Positions 23,361 through 35,787 of a stretch of 64,000 bases of DNA are shown here, piece after piece. The position numbers and the translations under genes were made by a program. The notes beneath the pieces are model-generated. The model did no database searches, was not told the DNA's origin, and saw only the letters and a list, made by a program, of their open reading frames with translations. Position 1 is the stretch's first letter; each line of letters begins with the position of its first letter. This DNA comes from Eurosta solidaginis. Taxonomy: Eukaryota; Arthropoda; Insecta; Diptera; Tephritidae. Location of the stretch: the NCBI RefSeq assembly GCF_040869045.1, contig NC_090319.1, positions 304,222,998 to 304,286,997 of the forward strand, in the 5' to 3' direction.

Positions 23361-25031
23361 TGGGGAAGTGTGGTCCCTACGAATGTCAGACTATTTACAA
23401 ACGCATCCGGCCATCACCATGTCTTGGGGTTATACAACTCTTTCCCCATTGCCTTCTGCTTTATTGACTTATGCTTCCTTATAGAACATAATTTTTCATA
23501 CCACCATTATGAAACAAATGACATTAGCGCCAGTTTGTTAAGAACAGGGCCCGTACTACGTGTTATGATCCGTGATGGGAACTCATTTTTTTTTTTAAAT
23601 CACAATAGGTAGCTACGAAATGATGGATCGGATTAATGGGATATGCGAACTATATAACTTGTCACAATTTTTAGAAATAGTTTGACAGTTATAGTTATTG
23701 TTTGAGTGAAAATAGTTACACGCTTTGTGTTGAATCCGTTTTGGCAAGACAGTTAAATTTTGATACTATTATAAAAAATTTTGCAGCGAAAAAAGCAAGA
23801 AAAGCCAGTTTTTGATATCCGAACCTTCTATATTGAATAATCATCATTAAATTTAGCAGAATTGTATTAATATGTTACCAAATAACTAGAACATATTATT
23901 TGAAACAATATGTGGCTGATGAAAGAGAATTTTATTTCTACGTTACAATAAAATAGTATAAATAGTAAATATTCTGTGTTAATTTTATTTTCAGCTCTTA
24001 GTCCAAAAATCATTTAGTTGATGTGGCAAACATTTTTTTTTTTTTGATGTAATCCATCAATAATGATTAATGAATGAGACGTCATTAATTCAAGTTAATC
24101 AAATGTATTAGTGGATTTTTTATAGGGGGCCCGTAAATTGTTTAGTCCCGGTACCGGATTTTCTCTCTACGGCCCTGGTGGTAGTTTAACACATTCTGCT
24201 GTAGTGGGTGGTGAATGTGCCGTACTATAGTTTTGTGAAGGTTGCTTCACACTATTTTTCGCGCATGCAACATTTCTACTTTAAATTGTATTTAACGGTG
24301 GCTTAACAGATAAATTGCTACTTCTATTCCGCTTTACCAACTATATCTAGTCAGCGTTGCGCCATTTGTTGCAAATCAAATTACTGACAGTGTGTGATTT
24401 TTGTTTATTATCACATATATATTTTTTTGACATTCCCATGTGCTCTGGTTTTATTAAAAATTTTTTTGTTTTATGGGCCTATTTACTCAGAATTCAAGGT
24501 CCAATTCGAGCACTGTTTAAATTTTTCCCAAATTATTAAATAAATTATACATAAAAAATTGCTTTAAATAAATGTTTTCATACATTTAAAGCAATCAAAA
24601 ATTTCATGATAATCTACGCAGCTACTGCAAGTTGTCTGAAAAATTTTCCAGTTACTGTCCCAAAAATAAAAAACTATTTTCCAATTAAAAAAAAAACACA
24701 ATTGTCACCATAAAAGTTATTGTTCTGGCCTTTAGCTCGAATCGAACCTTGAAAGAAATTAATTTCAAAAACGAAGAAATGCTTTTTGTGAAAAGTAAAA
24801 CTCCCCAAAAGAAAAGGGCAAATATGTTTGACAAAGAGATACATTTTTTACAGAGAAGGAAAAATTATTTAAGAAGAGGGAACGTATTTCGGAAACGGGC
24901 AAATTAATTTCAGAAAAGCTTGAAAAGTTTTAAAAAAGAATTGGTGTTTTTGAAAGATGTTAAATCAAATTGAGAAAAGAGTGCCTTCATTTGAGGAGAG
25001 GCCAAATGTCTTTTGGTATAAAAAATTAAAG
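23361..25031. other. Unassigned stretch with hAT-like termini
   Basis: CAGGGCCCGTACTA at 23545 and TCTCTACGGCCCTG at 24178 are imperfect inverted ends of the CAGGGCC type, so 23545-24178 may be a non-autonomous hAT-like element; I could not find an 8-bp target duplication. 24740-25030 is a degenerate A/G-rich repeat (GAAAAG/GGGAAA units) that may belong to the hAT element next to it. Confidence 0.35.
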
Positions 25032-27072
25032 TTATATTAATACAAGTAAATCTACAACAAGCGCTTTGCAATAACAACCAACTATCATATTAAGTTTTTG
25101 GTACCACTCAACATAATAAACAAAAAACCTGGACGACCCTGAAACTTGCTCTTGAGATGAACACGATCTATGAAAGTTTTTGATTCTTGAAAGGTAGCTG
25201 AAGGAACGTTCTGTACTAGCTACAGGGACAGATATAGTGCAAAAGATACGTAAAGCAAATGTTGGGGATAATTGCATACAGATTTTGAACATATGTAGAT
25301 GGCATTTAGCAATTCCAATGATGACAGACCTTCATCAAAATTTGCTTCGTAACTGTGTTTCAAGTGACTTATTTCGCATTCTGAGCTTTGATAAATGCCC
25401 GACTTGTATTTTTCGACAAATTTTGCTGCGCTCGCCCAAATCGTAGTTTCATCCATATCTTCAAATTGCCACAAAAAGAAAACGTCTCGCTCAAATTTAT
25501 CATAGCTGCAAATCGTTCAGTAATTTCAGTGATTACCGAATCAACGATCACCAGGAATGTACTGTTTTTAAAATCAGACTCTGAATCATTCGTAATCATT
25601 TCATTTAAATTATCTTCAGAACGTCTTTTCGGTTTTCTCTACCGAATGTCTGGGACCTTTGGCGAGATGTTCAATTGAATAGCAACTGTTCTGCATTCGT
25701 TTAAAATTGTTTCCCATTGCTTCTTGATCAACCTCAAATCAGCTAATAAGGCATCTAGATGTCGGACCTCAACGTCTATGGTGGTGTCTCTAGCTTGGAG
25801 GACCACGTTTCCTTCATTAATGGTAGCCAGTATTTTGAATCAAATTGAGGACAGCAAGATACATTCGAACTTGTTGATGTACTTGAAAATGCCGGTAACA
25901 TCGAATTGAAATGGAGTTAGCGGAAAATGAACGTAGTCAACGTGACTAGCATCAGGCATAGCATCAACGATAATAGCAAAATACTTGGCTTTCTTGCCTT
26001 GATCTAATATAGTTTCCCTCACATGCTTTACACAAATTTCTATAAACCCGTTGTGAATGTCTGGGGAAATATAGTGAACTTGTAAACGTTTGTGCTGTTG
26101 CTGTGAAATCCTAACTTTCTCCAAATGATGTCTAAGTATCGGATCATAATGGCTTATGAGATCTTAGATGCCCAAAAAATGTCCATCGTTTCGTTCACCA
26201 AGATATATACCTTCGCCTTTGAAAGCTAGACCTCTTTCACCCAAAAATAAAATAGTGTCGAAAGATCTATATAAAATTTCTTTCAACTTTTGAGTTTCAG
26301 TGATTATCTGGTCATTGATAAGTATATCAATTGTAGCCTCCTTTTGAATTAGATTTTGTAAAGATCGCCATTGAATATAACATTTGATATGATTTTGAGT
26401 ATTTTCGTGTGATGGCAGTTTATCGTACAGCTTCTTGCATACTTGGAATTTCAAATATCCGCCAGGACAACAAATGTAAGGTCGATTTAAAATATTGGTG
26501 CTTAACAGACGATATGGTAAGCAATAAAAAGCATTGCTACTGGCACTCCAAACTAACCAGTCACGCTCTACTTTCTCTCCATTTGGCGAGATTCTGTTTA
26601 ACAACGAGGTAGGAAGAGCCTCGTCACGAAAATCATGTGGAAAAATAACAGGACACTTTTGATGACCTCGACAAATTATTTCGTTGACTTCTTTAGATCG
26701 GAAAAACTCATTATTCACGGTACCGATATTGAAGTCGTTTAAATAATCTGGACTTTGATACAGAGTTGGTGGTATTGTTGGAAGACTTTTTGAAGATGAA
26801 CCTTTATCAGTGTCACCACGAAAACTATACGATTTCGGATTCATGTAAACATACATTTTTGCTTGATGTTTTTATTGTCTCCTCACTGTTCGAAGGTCCA
26901 GGGAAAAAATCATGATCAATATTCGTTGCTTTTGAAATTCGGCTTAAAGTTTGAACATGGAACAACTAAAGACTCACCTGAATTAAGTCTTAGTACCTCT
27001 AAATCGCGGGCTCCTGAGAAACCCCGGGCCCGGTGGAATCCCCCCCATTCCCCCTCCCCTCTCGTCGGGCCT
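25032..27072 (-). pseudogene. hAT transposon, TTF-finger (ZMYM-like) type, inactivated
   Basis: On the minus strand: an N-terminal part (26856-26164) with DWLVWSASSNAFYCLPYRLL and a CxxH-type stretch, as in TTF/ZMYM-type hAT proteins; then a DUF4371-like part (26124-25840) with RLQVHYISPDIHNGFIEIC and AIIVDAMPDASH (a catalytic aspartate is within IVDA); then, after degraded sequence, the hAT dimerisation domain (25292-25060) with FCTISVPVASTERSFSYLSR. Stop codons and frameshifts separate these parts, and FILRYL after the DASH block is altered. The right end is CGGGCCTG near 27072; the left end is uncertain. A terminal fragment of the same family lies at 62332-62480. Confidence 0.85.
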
Positions 27073-28497
27073 GAATACCACTGTCTGTATTTGTTATTTA
27101 ACAAATATTTGTACACCTTTTATTCAGCTAATCTGTTCAGAATTTTAACTTTTACTCTCTAAAACTCTAATAAGTGTATTTTGTGTGCTTAAATTATGTT
27201 AAAGTTTGTTGTGTGGTCGAAGTGTCCTACTAGAATTTTGTTACTCTCCGCTGCACATTGGTCGGTTCCATAGGCTAAAAATAAAAAAAAATCAAAGTGA
27301 AAAGTGTGTCACCAAATGTGTCGTTAGTATCTCTTATTAGAACAGCCTTTTAAGAGGTATATTTGTTTTTATTGTATTCGAAGAGTTGTCTTCAAGAATA
27401 GCTTCAAAAGCAAGGTTATGGTATTAGTTGGTTTTTGCAGTGTGAACAAGTTAAAAATGAAGTGCAAGTTTAAGCTATTTAAAATTACATAAAATATCAT
27501 TGTATTGAAATAAATAGTAATGACTTATATATTATTATTAGCCAAAGTTCAAAGATTCTAAAGTATTAGTATCAGCTGCCACTTTCTGCCACTAACTATG
27601 TTTTGCGACAGTTTTCTGATAGCGTTACCCTTATAAATTATTGTCATATGTTATATGTGCCCACATATAACATACGACATTATTTTATCCAGTCGACGAT
27701 ATGCAAATGTAAACTTTTGTGTGTCTGTTGTTTTGTTATTGTTATGTAGCAATATCTTTTAATAACTTTAATTTCTTCATTTAATCCTATTAAATATTGT
27801 ATTTGCGATAAACACCTTACCACTTTTCCCCCCACACCTACTTACTTTTTGTATGTATGCGGTGCAAGTGGGTGGTTGTGTGTCGGTATGAAGGTATCAC
27901 CCCCACCATTTTTATGGAAAAATGACTCTAACATATTTGTAAGAGGTGACCAAAGTTTCACATTGATATCTCCCCTGGAAGTATTTTTGCCCACCAACTC
28001 CATATAAGATCGACCAGTGTGCGCTACTTTCCACTGAAGTTCGCGCATGCAACATCTTTATGTGCAAACGTCTTTGCCACCGTTAGGAGCCTTCAAAATG
28101 GATCTATCTGAGCAACTATGGCATGAAAAATGGTCTACCTAATATTCCAACAATAAAGCAACAATTTCACAATTCTTGAAAAATTAAAAAAAAAAAAAAA
28201 ATAATAACTATCATAAAAGTAATTGTTCTGTCCTTGAGCTCAAATCGAACCTTGGATCCTTTATCAATAAGCCGATAAGGCAAAAACAGATGGCAATAAA
28301 TTTCCGTTCAACTGAAATAACTTTTCACCATTCCCAAATACATTTGCAAAGTTTCAATACAACTTTAAATACTTGCATATGTACTAGTTGTGGGATTGAT
28401 TACCACTAGGGAGTTCAGTTATAGGGCAGCTTCGTGTCAGTGTATGTGTGGTTTTGATTTGAGTGCGTGCATGCTAACCAGCCGTCTCACTCTCTAG
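27073..28497. other. No gene seen; one short palindrome
   Basis: A near-perfect palindrome with 17-bp arms (GTCATATGTTATATGTG and its inverse) lies at 27643-27678. A minus-strand frame of 68 codons (28048-27842) is unrecognised; its end overlaps a G-rich CACC/GGTG stretch. Nothing else is supported. Confidence 0.4.
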
Positions 28498-30186
28498 TTA
28501 TACTCAGTTGAGCAGAGCTCACAGAGTATATTAACTTTGATTGGATAACGGTTGGTTGTACAGGTATAAAGGAATCGATATATATATAGGCTTCCTTATA
28601 TCAAAATCATCAGTACCGAAAAAAAAATTTTATTGAACCATGTCCGTCCGTCCGTCCCTCCGACCGTCCGTTAACACGATAACTTGAGTCAATTTTGAGG
28701 TATCTTGATGAAATTTGGTATGTAGGTTCCTGGGCACTTATCTCAGATCGCTATTTAAAATGAACGATACCGGACAACAACCACGCCCACTTTTTTGATA
28801 TCGAAAATTTCGAAAAACCGAAAAAGTGTGATAATTCATTACCAAAGACGGATGAATCTTTTTACGTGAGTTGAGCTTGTGATGCAGAATAGAAAATTAG
28901 TAAAATTTTGGACAATTGGCGTGGCACCGCCCACTTTTAAAAGAAGGTAATTTAAAACTTTTGCAAGCTGTAATTTGGCAGTCGTTGAAGATATCGTGAT
29001 GAAATTTGGCAGAAACGTTACTCCTATTACTATATGTATACTTAATTAAAATTAGCAAAATCGGAGAACGACCACGCCCACTAAAAAGAAATGTTTAAAG
29101 ACAAATTTTAACAAAAAATTGAATATCTTTACAGTATATAAGTAAATTATGTCAACATTCAATTCCAGTTATTATATGGTGCAACAAAATACAAAAATAA
29201 AAGAAAATTTCAAAATGGTCGTGGCTCCGCCTTTTTCATTTAATTTGTCTAGGATACTTTTAACGCCATAAATCGAACAAAAATCTACCAATCCTTTTAA
29301 AATTTGGTTCGGGCTTAGATTCTAAGACGGTAACTGTTTCCTGTGAAAAAGGGTGAAATCGGTTAAAGCCACGCCCAGTTTTTGTACACAGTCGACCGTC
29401 TGTCCTTCCGTTCGGCCGTTAACACGATAACTTGAGCATAAATCGATATATCTTTACTAAACTCAGTTCATGTACTTATCTGAACTCACTTTGTATTGGT
29501 GTAAAAAATGGCCGAAATCCGACTTTGACCACGCCCACTTTTTCGATATCGAAAATTACGAAAAATGAAAAATATGCCATAATTCTATACAAAATACGAA
29601 AAAAGGGACGAAACATGGTAATTTGATTGGTTTATTGACACAAAATATAACTTTAGAAAAAACTTTGTAAAATTGGTGTGACACCTACCATATTAAGTAG
29701 AAGAAAATCAAAAAGTTCTGCAGGCCGAAATCAAAAGACCTTGAAATTTTTCCAGGAATACTGTTCGTGGTATTACATATATAAATAAATTAGCGGTACC
29801 CGACAGATGCTGTTTTGGGCCACCCTGGTCCATATTTTGGTCGATATCTCGAAAACGCCTTCACATGTACAACTACCACCACTCCCTTTTAAAACGCTCA
29901 TGAATACCTTTAATTTGATACCCATATCGTACAACAAATTCCAGAGTCAGCCCTGGTCCACCTTTATGGCGATATCCCTAAATGGCGTCCACCTATAGAA
30001 CTATGGCCCACTCCCTCTTAAAATACTCTTTAATACCTTCCATTTGATACACATGTCATACAAACACATTCCAGGGTTACCCTAGGCTCATTTTCCTACT
30101 TGGTGATTTTCCCTTATTTTGTCTCCATAGCTCTCAGCTAAGTATGTAATGTTCGGTTACACCCGAACTTAGCCTTCCTTACTTGT
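28498..30186 (+). mobile_element. DINE/HINE-like interspersed repeat, two-unit copy
   Basis: Ends and order as in 17056-19586: TTATACTCAGTTGAGC, CATGTCCGTCCGTCC at about 28640, repeated CACGCCCACT blocks, the GTTCGG/CCGAAC hairpin and CCTTCCTTACTTGT. Only about two units of the 130-bp repeat are present (about 29800-30060), so array length differs between copies. Confidence 0.8.
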
Positions 30187-31555
30187 TTTCACTTAGCACC
30201 ACATTAATTTCACTTGTCAAATATCATAAAAGCATAAATTCAAATTTTTATCAACCAAACGAGAAGGTCATCCCAAACTTTATATAATAAACCTTTGTGC
30301 TCTGTTAAAAGTGTGCAATGGACCCCATTAGGCTGCTTTAAAATTTCCATCATTGGCATTTACTTAGACCATTTATAACTTTGGTGATGGTTATGAAAAA
30401 CTTTTTACTTAGTTATAAGTTTTAACGTTTTGTTTTTTTTTTTTTTTTCGAGCAAACGCTACATGCCATTTACTCTTCACTGAGTTGCAAAATCTTTTTG
30501 TTTATTCATATTAAAAACTTCTCTAAAATAAAAGCCATGCATTAATGAACGAGTCTTTAAATAGTGATGTAAGAATTTAGGAATTTTGGCGGCTGTTAAA
30601 GATATCGAATGTAAAAAATTGATCCAAAAATATTAGGGAATTGCATTATCTTGTTTATGTCAAACTTATCATCCTTACCTAGAAATTGAGCTTTTTTTGC
30701 GAAGCAGTGGGATGTAGACTCCACGTGTGATGACCTTTTTATACCAAGCGGTACTGTTTCGTTATAACATATTAGTTTTTGAAATTGCGAAAAAGTACGA
30801 AAAGCATACAAATTATTGCAAACAAATAGTTCCTTTCTACGTATTCTACTTTATTAACGTTGCAGCTAACTTCACCTAAGCTAAGAAAATATCAAGAAGA
30901 AGCACATCTAGAAGAGTTGCTATATTGTGCCCATATTGGAATTTAGATAGCTCTTTTAAATAGGCCCAGGACGCAAAAGCAATGAAATACTGATCAAAAG
31001 CTTTAACAAAGGAATAGTATCAATGGCTGCCCTAAACTACGGGTCACTTTCTGCTCAATGTTAACGGGGTTGCTGTGTATAAAAAATGAACTTCTTCTAT
31101 CATAGTCTGTGCGACCCACAATCAAATTGGCTTATATGTATGATAAACTGTATTTGTAAAACTTGGAACATGTTCAGAGGCTTGTCATTGCAGTTTTTAC
31201 AAAAAGATGTTGGCGACAGTACTTCCTATAGATTGTGACAATAATAAGATAGCCATCTTCGACGATGCATCTCGTCAAGCTCTACAATAGCCAGCTATAA
31301 TATTGAACATTGTTAAGAGTCAACCATTAAACTCGCTCTCGATGTTGCTTATGGGAGGAAAATAATAGATGGAAACGACTGCGTTTCACAGAGTATTTTC
31401 CCCCTTTTTTACTACTATTTTCCGTTCATTATTTTGAGCATTTCTGTTTCTTGTGCTTGAAATTTGGTTTTTTTTTTTACTTTTTAAACTACATTTATTT
31501 AGTTATTAACTCAAAAATCGTATTTGAGTAATGATACGATTGAATCAAACAGACC
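30187..31555. other. No recognisable feature
   Basis: AT-rich with T runs (about 30430 and 31470). No gene or shared repeat is supported. Confidence 0.4.
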
Positions 31556-31850
31556 ACATACTTATATTTTTAAGAACCAATCAGTTTTTTAAAACAAGGT
31601 ACTTTTCTAAAACCGTACTTTTTAAGAACCGAGTAATTTATTAGATCAGGCTACTTTTTCAGGCCCACTTACTTTCTCGCATATGTAAACTTTTTGAGAA
31701 CCGGTTTTTTATAAGCGGGAACTTTTTTCAGAATTGGGTCCTTTCTCAGATGTGGGTACATTTTTAGAAACGGGTACTCTTTGGAAACCGGTAACTTTTT
31801 TAGAACCGGATACGTCTTCGAATTAGGGTTGTTTTTAGAACCATTTACAT
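31556..31850. repeat. Degenerate 18-bp minisatellite
   Basis: Units close to CCGGTTCTAAAAAAGTAC (minus strand) recur across the stretch with an 18-bp spacing that is best kept between 31680 and 31830. Divergence between units is high. Confidence 0.6.
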
Positions 31851-31917
31851 TTTGAAAACATATACATATGACATAAATGATAACTGTTAACAATTGTTGG
31901 TTAAGAGCCATGTCCAC
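31669..31917 (-). CDS. Small ORF: signal-peptide-like start plus hexapeptide repeats (doubtful gene)
   Basis: The 82-codon frame starts MDMALNQQLL, has a hydrophobic stretch TVIIYVICICF and a plausible signal cleavage site after NVNG. Then about seven six-residue repeats of the form P-x-L-K-K-x follow, with prolines exactly six residues apart for six steps. They are produced by the underlying 18-bp DNA repeat, which continues beyond the stop codon at 31669 in degraded form. So the repeats alone do not show coding function. The case for a gene rests on the repeat keeping one frame and on the signal-like start. No promoter or splice evidence was found. A chance frame over a minisatellite is at least as likely. 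Confidence 0.2.
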   Translation of the reverse strand: MDMALNQQLLTVIIYVICICFQNVNGSKNNPNSKTYPVLKKLPVSKEYPFLKMYPHLRKDPILKKVPAYKKPVLKKFTYARK

Positions 31918-31959
31918 AGAAGAAAGGCTTCGCTTCGTTGTGGTGATTATTTGTCAGGG

Positions 31960-32295
31960 TGGTTAATTGATGTATAGTGGAAGGATTCTTGTTATATCTT
32001 GTCATATTTTGTTTGGAGACAAACCGGTCTCGACTTTGGGCCATCATCAGTGTCGATTTTCGTTCTGATCCGTTGTTGTCGTTTGTCTTATATTTATAGC
32101 TCGTTAGTGCCTGAGCAGGTATTCTCAAATTAAATTTTTGTGTATGCACATGTGCGTTCTTTCATACCTGTGGTGGTTTTTCACTGATCACCTTTTGTGG
32201 TTAGATAAGGAAGGTAGAAGTCAGTAATTTTAGTCGTTTGACCTCTTTTTTGTGTTTGTGGATTTGGTTGCTTTATTGCTTTGTGTTCGTTTGTT
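31960..32295 (-). pseudogene. Penelope-like element 3' fragment
   Basis: Inverse of about 5240-5590: terminal repeat blocks at 31968-32150 (TGATGTATAGTGG, ACCGGTCTCGAC, GCCATCATCAGTGTCG, GAGCAGGTATT), followed by the inverse of the Thr/Lys/Asn-rich C-terminal coding tail. RT and endonuclease are absent. Confidence 0.75.
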
Positions 32296-32602
32296 GATAA
32301 AAAATAAAAAATAAAAAAAATGTAAGGCGCGATAACCTCCGAAGAGATCTTAGGTCGAGCTTCTCTTCCAATTTGTCTCGTGCTCCTCTTGATTTTCCCT
32401 ACATATTGGCCGGACGGGACCTACATGTTTTATGCCGACTCCGAAATGCATCTGCAAGGCAGATGAGTTTTCACTGAGAGCTTTTCATGGCAGAAATACA
32501 CCCGGAGTGCTTGCCAAACACTGCCGAGGGGCAACCCCGCATAGAAACAGTTTCTTCTAATTGAAAAACCTTGTTTCTAAAATTGCGATGTTGCTTTGCC
32601 AA
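32296..32602 (-). repeat. tRNA-derived SINE body, head missing
   Basis: Same body as 20419-20739, but it keeps the GGCCGGACGGGACCTAC...GGCAGATGA segment that the other copy lost, and stops at GGCAAAGCAACATC without the tRNA-like head. The tail on the minus strand is an (ATTTTTT)n-type run. Confidence 0.75.
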
Positions 32603-32949
32603 ATATGATAAGTTATGGCGGAAAATCGTTCTAATCTAAATTGAGAGCTTTGCTTATATATCCATCTATCGAAACGACCGTTTACTTTATAAATATATTT
32701 TTATAGCAAGTTTGGTACCCAACGAAAGATTAAATTTGTTCGGCTTAGTATAATGAATGGTACAAAACTAATGCAAAATACTGTAGTTGATTGAAGGCAA
32801 CCGTACAAAACTCTATTGTATACTGAAAAATGTGAAACAGTTAAAGAAATATATTGAATAGCACAGGTTTTCGATAATTTATTGGTATTCTTCGGGATTC
32901 ATAAAGGATATTTTCATAATGGTGTCTGAACTCTTAAAGGATCAGTTAG
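32603..32949. other. No recognisable feature
   Basis: No gene or shared repeat is supported. Confidence 0.4.
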
Positions 32950-33320
32950 GCTTCTTTTTAAGTGATATCGGTATCTGTTTGATAACAAACCGATAAAACG
33001 TCTACAACTGGAAACAAATTGATGAAACGTCGATAACACTCCAATAATAACTGAATAACAAACCGATAACAAATCCATAGCAAAAATATATCACATCTAG
33101 TAAAAAACGACCACATACCGCCAACTCGATGATAAATTGGTGACGCTCGAAAACAAATCGATAACTTTAAAAAAAATTCGATAATAAATACCATACAAAC
33201 AAATCGATAGCCTTTCGATAACAAATAAATTTTTTTCAGTAGCAAATACTTAATTTTCGATACTAAATCAATGACTTCTCAGTAGGAAATGGATAATTTT
33301 TCGATGAAAACCCGATATGT
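32950..33320. repeat. GATAAC-type degenerate minisatellite
   Basis: Many variants of CGATAACAAATCGATAAC occur at spacings of about 15-30 bp. The inverse form recurs at 58440-58910, so this is a dispersed minisatellite family. Confidence 0.65.
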
Positions 33321-33329
33321 CATCGGTCA

Positions 33330-33750
33330 TGTTTTTTGTCAAGAAATTTGTTCTACAAAATATACACTTTATGGAAATAAACAAAATGTGTTGACGACCA
33401 TGCCCACTTTACACATTTTTTGTATATGACAAGATTAGACCGATATTTTAACTCAGTTGTGGTATAGTGTGGCAATAAACGAAAATATAAAAATTTTGGG
33501 AAAGAGGGCGTGGATCCGCCTGTATTTTAGGTTATCCCTTTAAAACACTAGGAATGCCATAAGTGGAACCAAAATTTACCAATACTAACAAAATTCGGTA
33601 TAAGCTTAAAAAAACTTTAGTAAATCTGAAGCAATTAGTAGCACTTTGCAAGTTTGCAGAATTATGGTTAATAGCATTATACACAGATCTGGAAAAATCT
33701 TGATAACAGCCAAGCCCACTTCTTCTTATAAAGCTGCTTGAAGTTTTGTG
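33330..33750 (+). mobile_element. DINE/HINE-like repeat relic
   Basis: Internal blocks of the family are recognisable (GACCATGCCCACTTT, GAGGGCGTGGATCCGCC, CCATAAGTGGAACCAAAATTT), matching about 17330-17900. Both ends are lost. Confidence 0.55.
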
Positions 33751-33899
33751 ATGGTTAAAAATTGGAAATGTATTTATGACATGTAAATACATTACGATTA
33801 TAGATACATAATCTAGGGCGGAGCCACCAATTTTGCATACCATCAGACTGGAAACGATTAAACTTTGATACATCTGACCTGGGGAAATCATTCAAAGAA

Positions 33900-34325
33900 G
33901 CCTCTTGAAAGAAATAGTGAAACACGGTGAAGGACCTGTGTTGCTTCACATGTTGGCATCCTGGACCATTGCAAAAAATCGATGTAATAATGAGAAAAGA
34001 AGACTATTTGCATATTTTCCAGACCAACTTACTTGATTTTGTGGACAGGAGCGCCTAATCTGTCGAAAAGCTCATATCTCAGCAGGATGGCAACCCAAAG
34101 AATACGTACAAAATCGTGAAGAAATTGCTTTCGGATCGAAAATTCTTAACGAACTCAATCCGATTTAGAATTTGTGGACCATTGTGAAAAGACGGCTAGG
34201 ATAATACCGAGCAATACCAAAAAATCTAAATAGCTGAAAGAGAATGGAATGGTATTTCAAATGAAATAATATAGAATTTTAAGGAAAGTATACCAAACCG
34301 TGTACAAAGTGCTATACGAATTAAA
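33900..34325 (+). pseudogene. Tc1-like transposase relic
   Basis: The plus strand holds QQDGNPKNTYKIVKKLLSD, the segment around the second catalytic aspartate of Tc1-type transposases (QQDNDPKHTS), and further on NPIxNLWTIVKRRLG, the block carrying the last acidic residue region (NPIENLW). Upstream is a decayed GEGPVLLHMLASW-like part. Frameshifts separate the blocks and the family histidine is Asn. No terminal inverted repeat was found. Confidence 0.7.
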
Positions 34326-34330
34326 AGACA

Positions 34331-34720
34331 GTGGTTAGGTTAGTTTGAACTGGCCGGTCCATGAGGACCTCACATAGAATGATTGAGTCCGTAGTGTTAC
34401 TAGAAGTTTGTTTTAACGACCAAACTGAAAAACCCTATTAAACCAGGACCTATGTTATAAAATAACTCCGTCCTCTTGGCAAATACTAGAAGCTTCCTAG
34501 GACTTAAGCCACTTTCTGCTTCTAGATCTGACAGCTGTATCACTCCTAATAGCTGGAGTCTTAACTTGGCAAGTGCAGGGCACGAGCACAAAACATGCTC
34601 GATCGTTTCCTCCTCCAACACGTACTTCCTTCCTCCCTGCTATCACTGACCAAGCCTAATTTAAAGGCAAGTGACGCCAGAAGGCAGTGTGCAGTCAGAT
34701 AAAAGGCAGTGGACTAAATA
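34331..34720 (-). pseudogene. I/R1-like LINE 3' tail (C-terminal zinc segment)
   Basis: The minus strand encodes MLEEETIEHVLCSCPALAKL, the H...C...C part of the C-terminal zinc motif, followed by LSPRKLLVFAKRTELF, a common C-terminal tail in these LINE proteins. The 3' end has GGCCAGTTCAAACTAACC. It is a second copy of the tail at 10625-10975, better preserved. Upstream RT is absent. Confidence 0.7.
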
Positions 34721-35234
34721 CTAAACATGAGCTCTAACCTAAAATTTTCTCGAAGGTGCAAATAGAGTATAAATGAGAATTGTTTTAAATTTACTTCCTT
34801 TTTTCATAGAATTTCTTGTTTCCTTTTTTTTGTGTTATGGAACGTTTTGTTGAGAATATAAAATAATATTAAAGAAAAAAAAAAAAAAAAGTTTAGTTTG
34901 CTTTGTTACTTTCATTCTTATGCTGTAATTAAACACGAAGCACAAACTTGTAATCATTTGTGCTCCCCACTGTAACTGCAAAGTGCGAAAATTTAAAGAA
35001 ATATTGTGAATGGCTCTGGCACGCTTTTTCATTTTTTGTTTTTTTTTTTTTTTTTTTTTTGTTTTTTTTTTTTTTTTTTTTTGTTAAGCTATATAAAAAA
35101 ATTTCAATACCAAATTCGAACAAAAAGCTATAAATATTAACGAGAAGAATACTATTTCTATGACTCTATTATAGCTTCTTACAGAAGATGGTATTTGCAT
35201 ATGTATAAGTATTATATTTCCGCCTTATTATCAT
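34721..35234. repeat. Unassigned stretch with long poly-T tracts
   Basis: Two T runs of about 20 or more bases, separated by single Gs, occupy about 35030-35083; shorter A-run at about 34875-34890. The tract may be a retroposon tail in reverse, but no body is recognisable. No gene is seen. Confidence 0.4.
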
Positions 35235-35302
35235 TTGATGTTCGTGATACAGCTGGGTACATAATGTTCAGTTTCGCCCAAAACTTAGTCTTCCTTACTT
35301 GT
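35235..35302 (+). mobile_element. DINE/HINE-like terminal fragment
   Basis: Matches only the last about 65 bp of the family: TACATAATGTTCAG, a damaged hairpin, and AGTCTTCCTTACTTGT. Confidence 0.6.
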
Positions 35303-35787
35303 TAAGATATAATCCTAAAATACTCGGCTGGGTATATACAAAGCTTTCACGTCATAATTGAACATTTATCTACTCCTTACTATTTTCTATCCTTTATGCA
35401 TGCAACTGAATGAAAATAATTTCTTAATAGCTCTTCATTATTTGCTTACCTGCATTTTGTATCATATTTTGCAATTGTCACCTTTGGTTAACCTTTGAAC
35501 TCAGTTAAATTTTCTTTCTATTTTATTTTGATTCAAGTTGATACCTTTCACTCACGTTGGGTTAAGTCAAGAACCATTGGATCAAAATGGTTTGTGGTAT
35601 ATACATATGTATATACATATGTATATACGTATTATGTACACATGCTAATCAAAAAGTACTCATCGTACACCCAGAGGTTTTCAGAAAATTGTGGAAAGCT
35701 TCTGAACTTCCTGCACTTTTAGTTAGACATGATTTGCGAATTATACATTTTTACATCGCTTATGCTTCTGTTGTGCTTTTTTTGCAG

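Noticed and set aside
34929..35123. Lys-rich minus-strand frame
   Set aside because: Direct result of the poly-T tract at 35030-35083.
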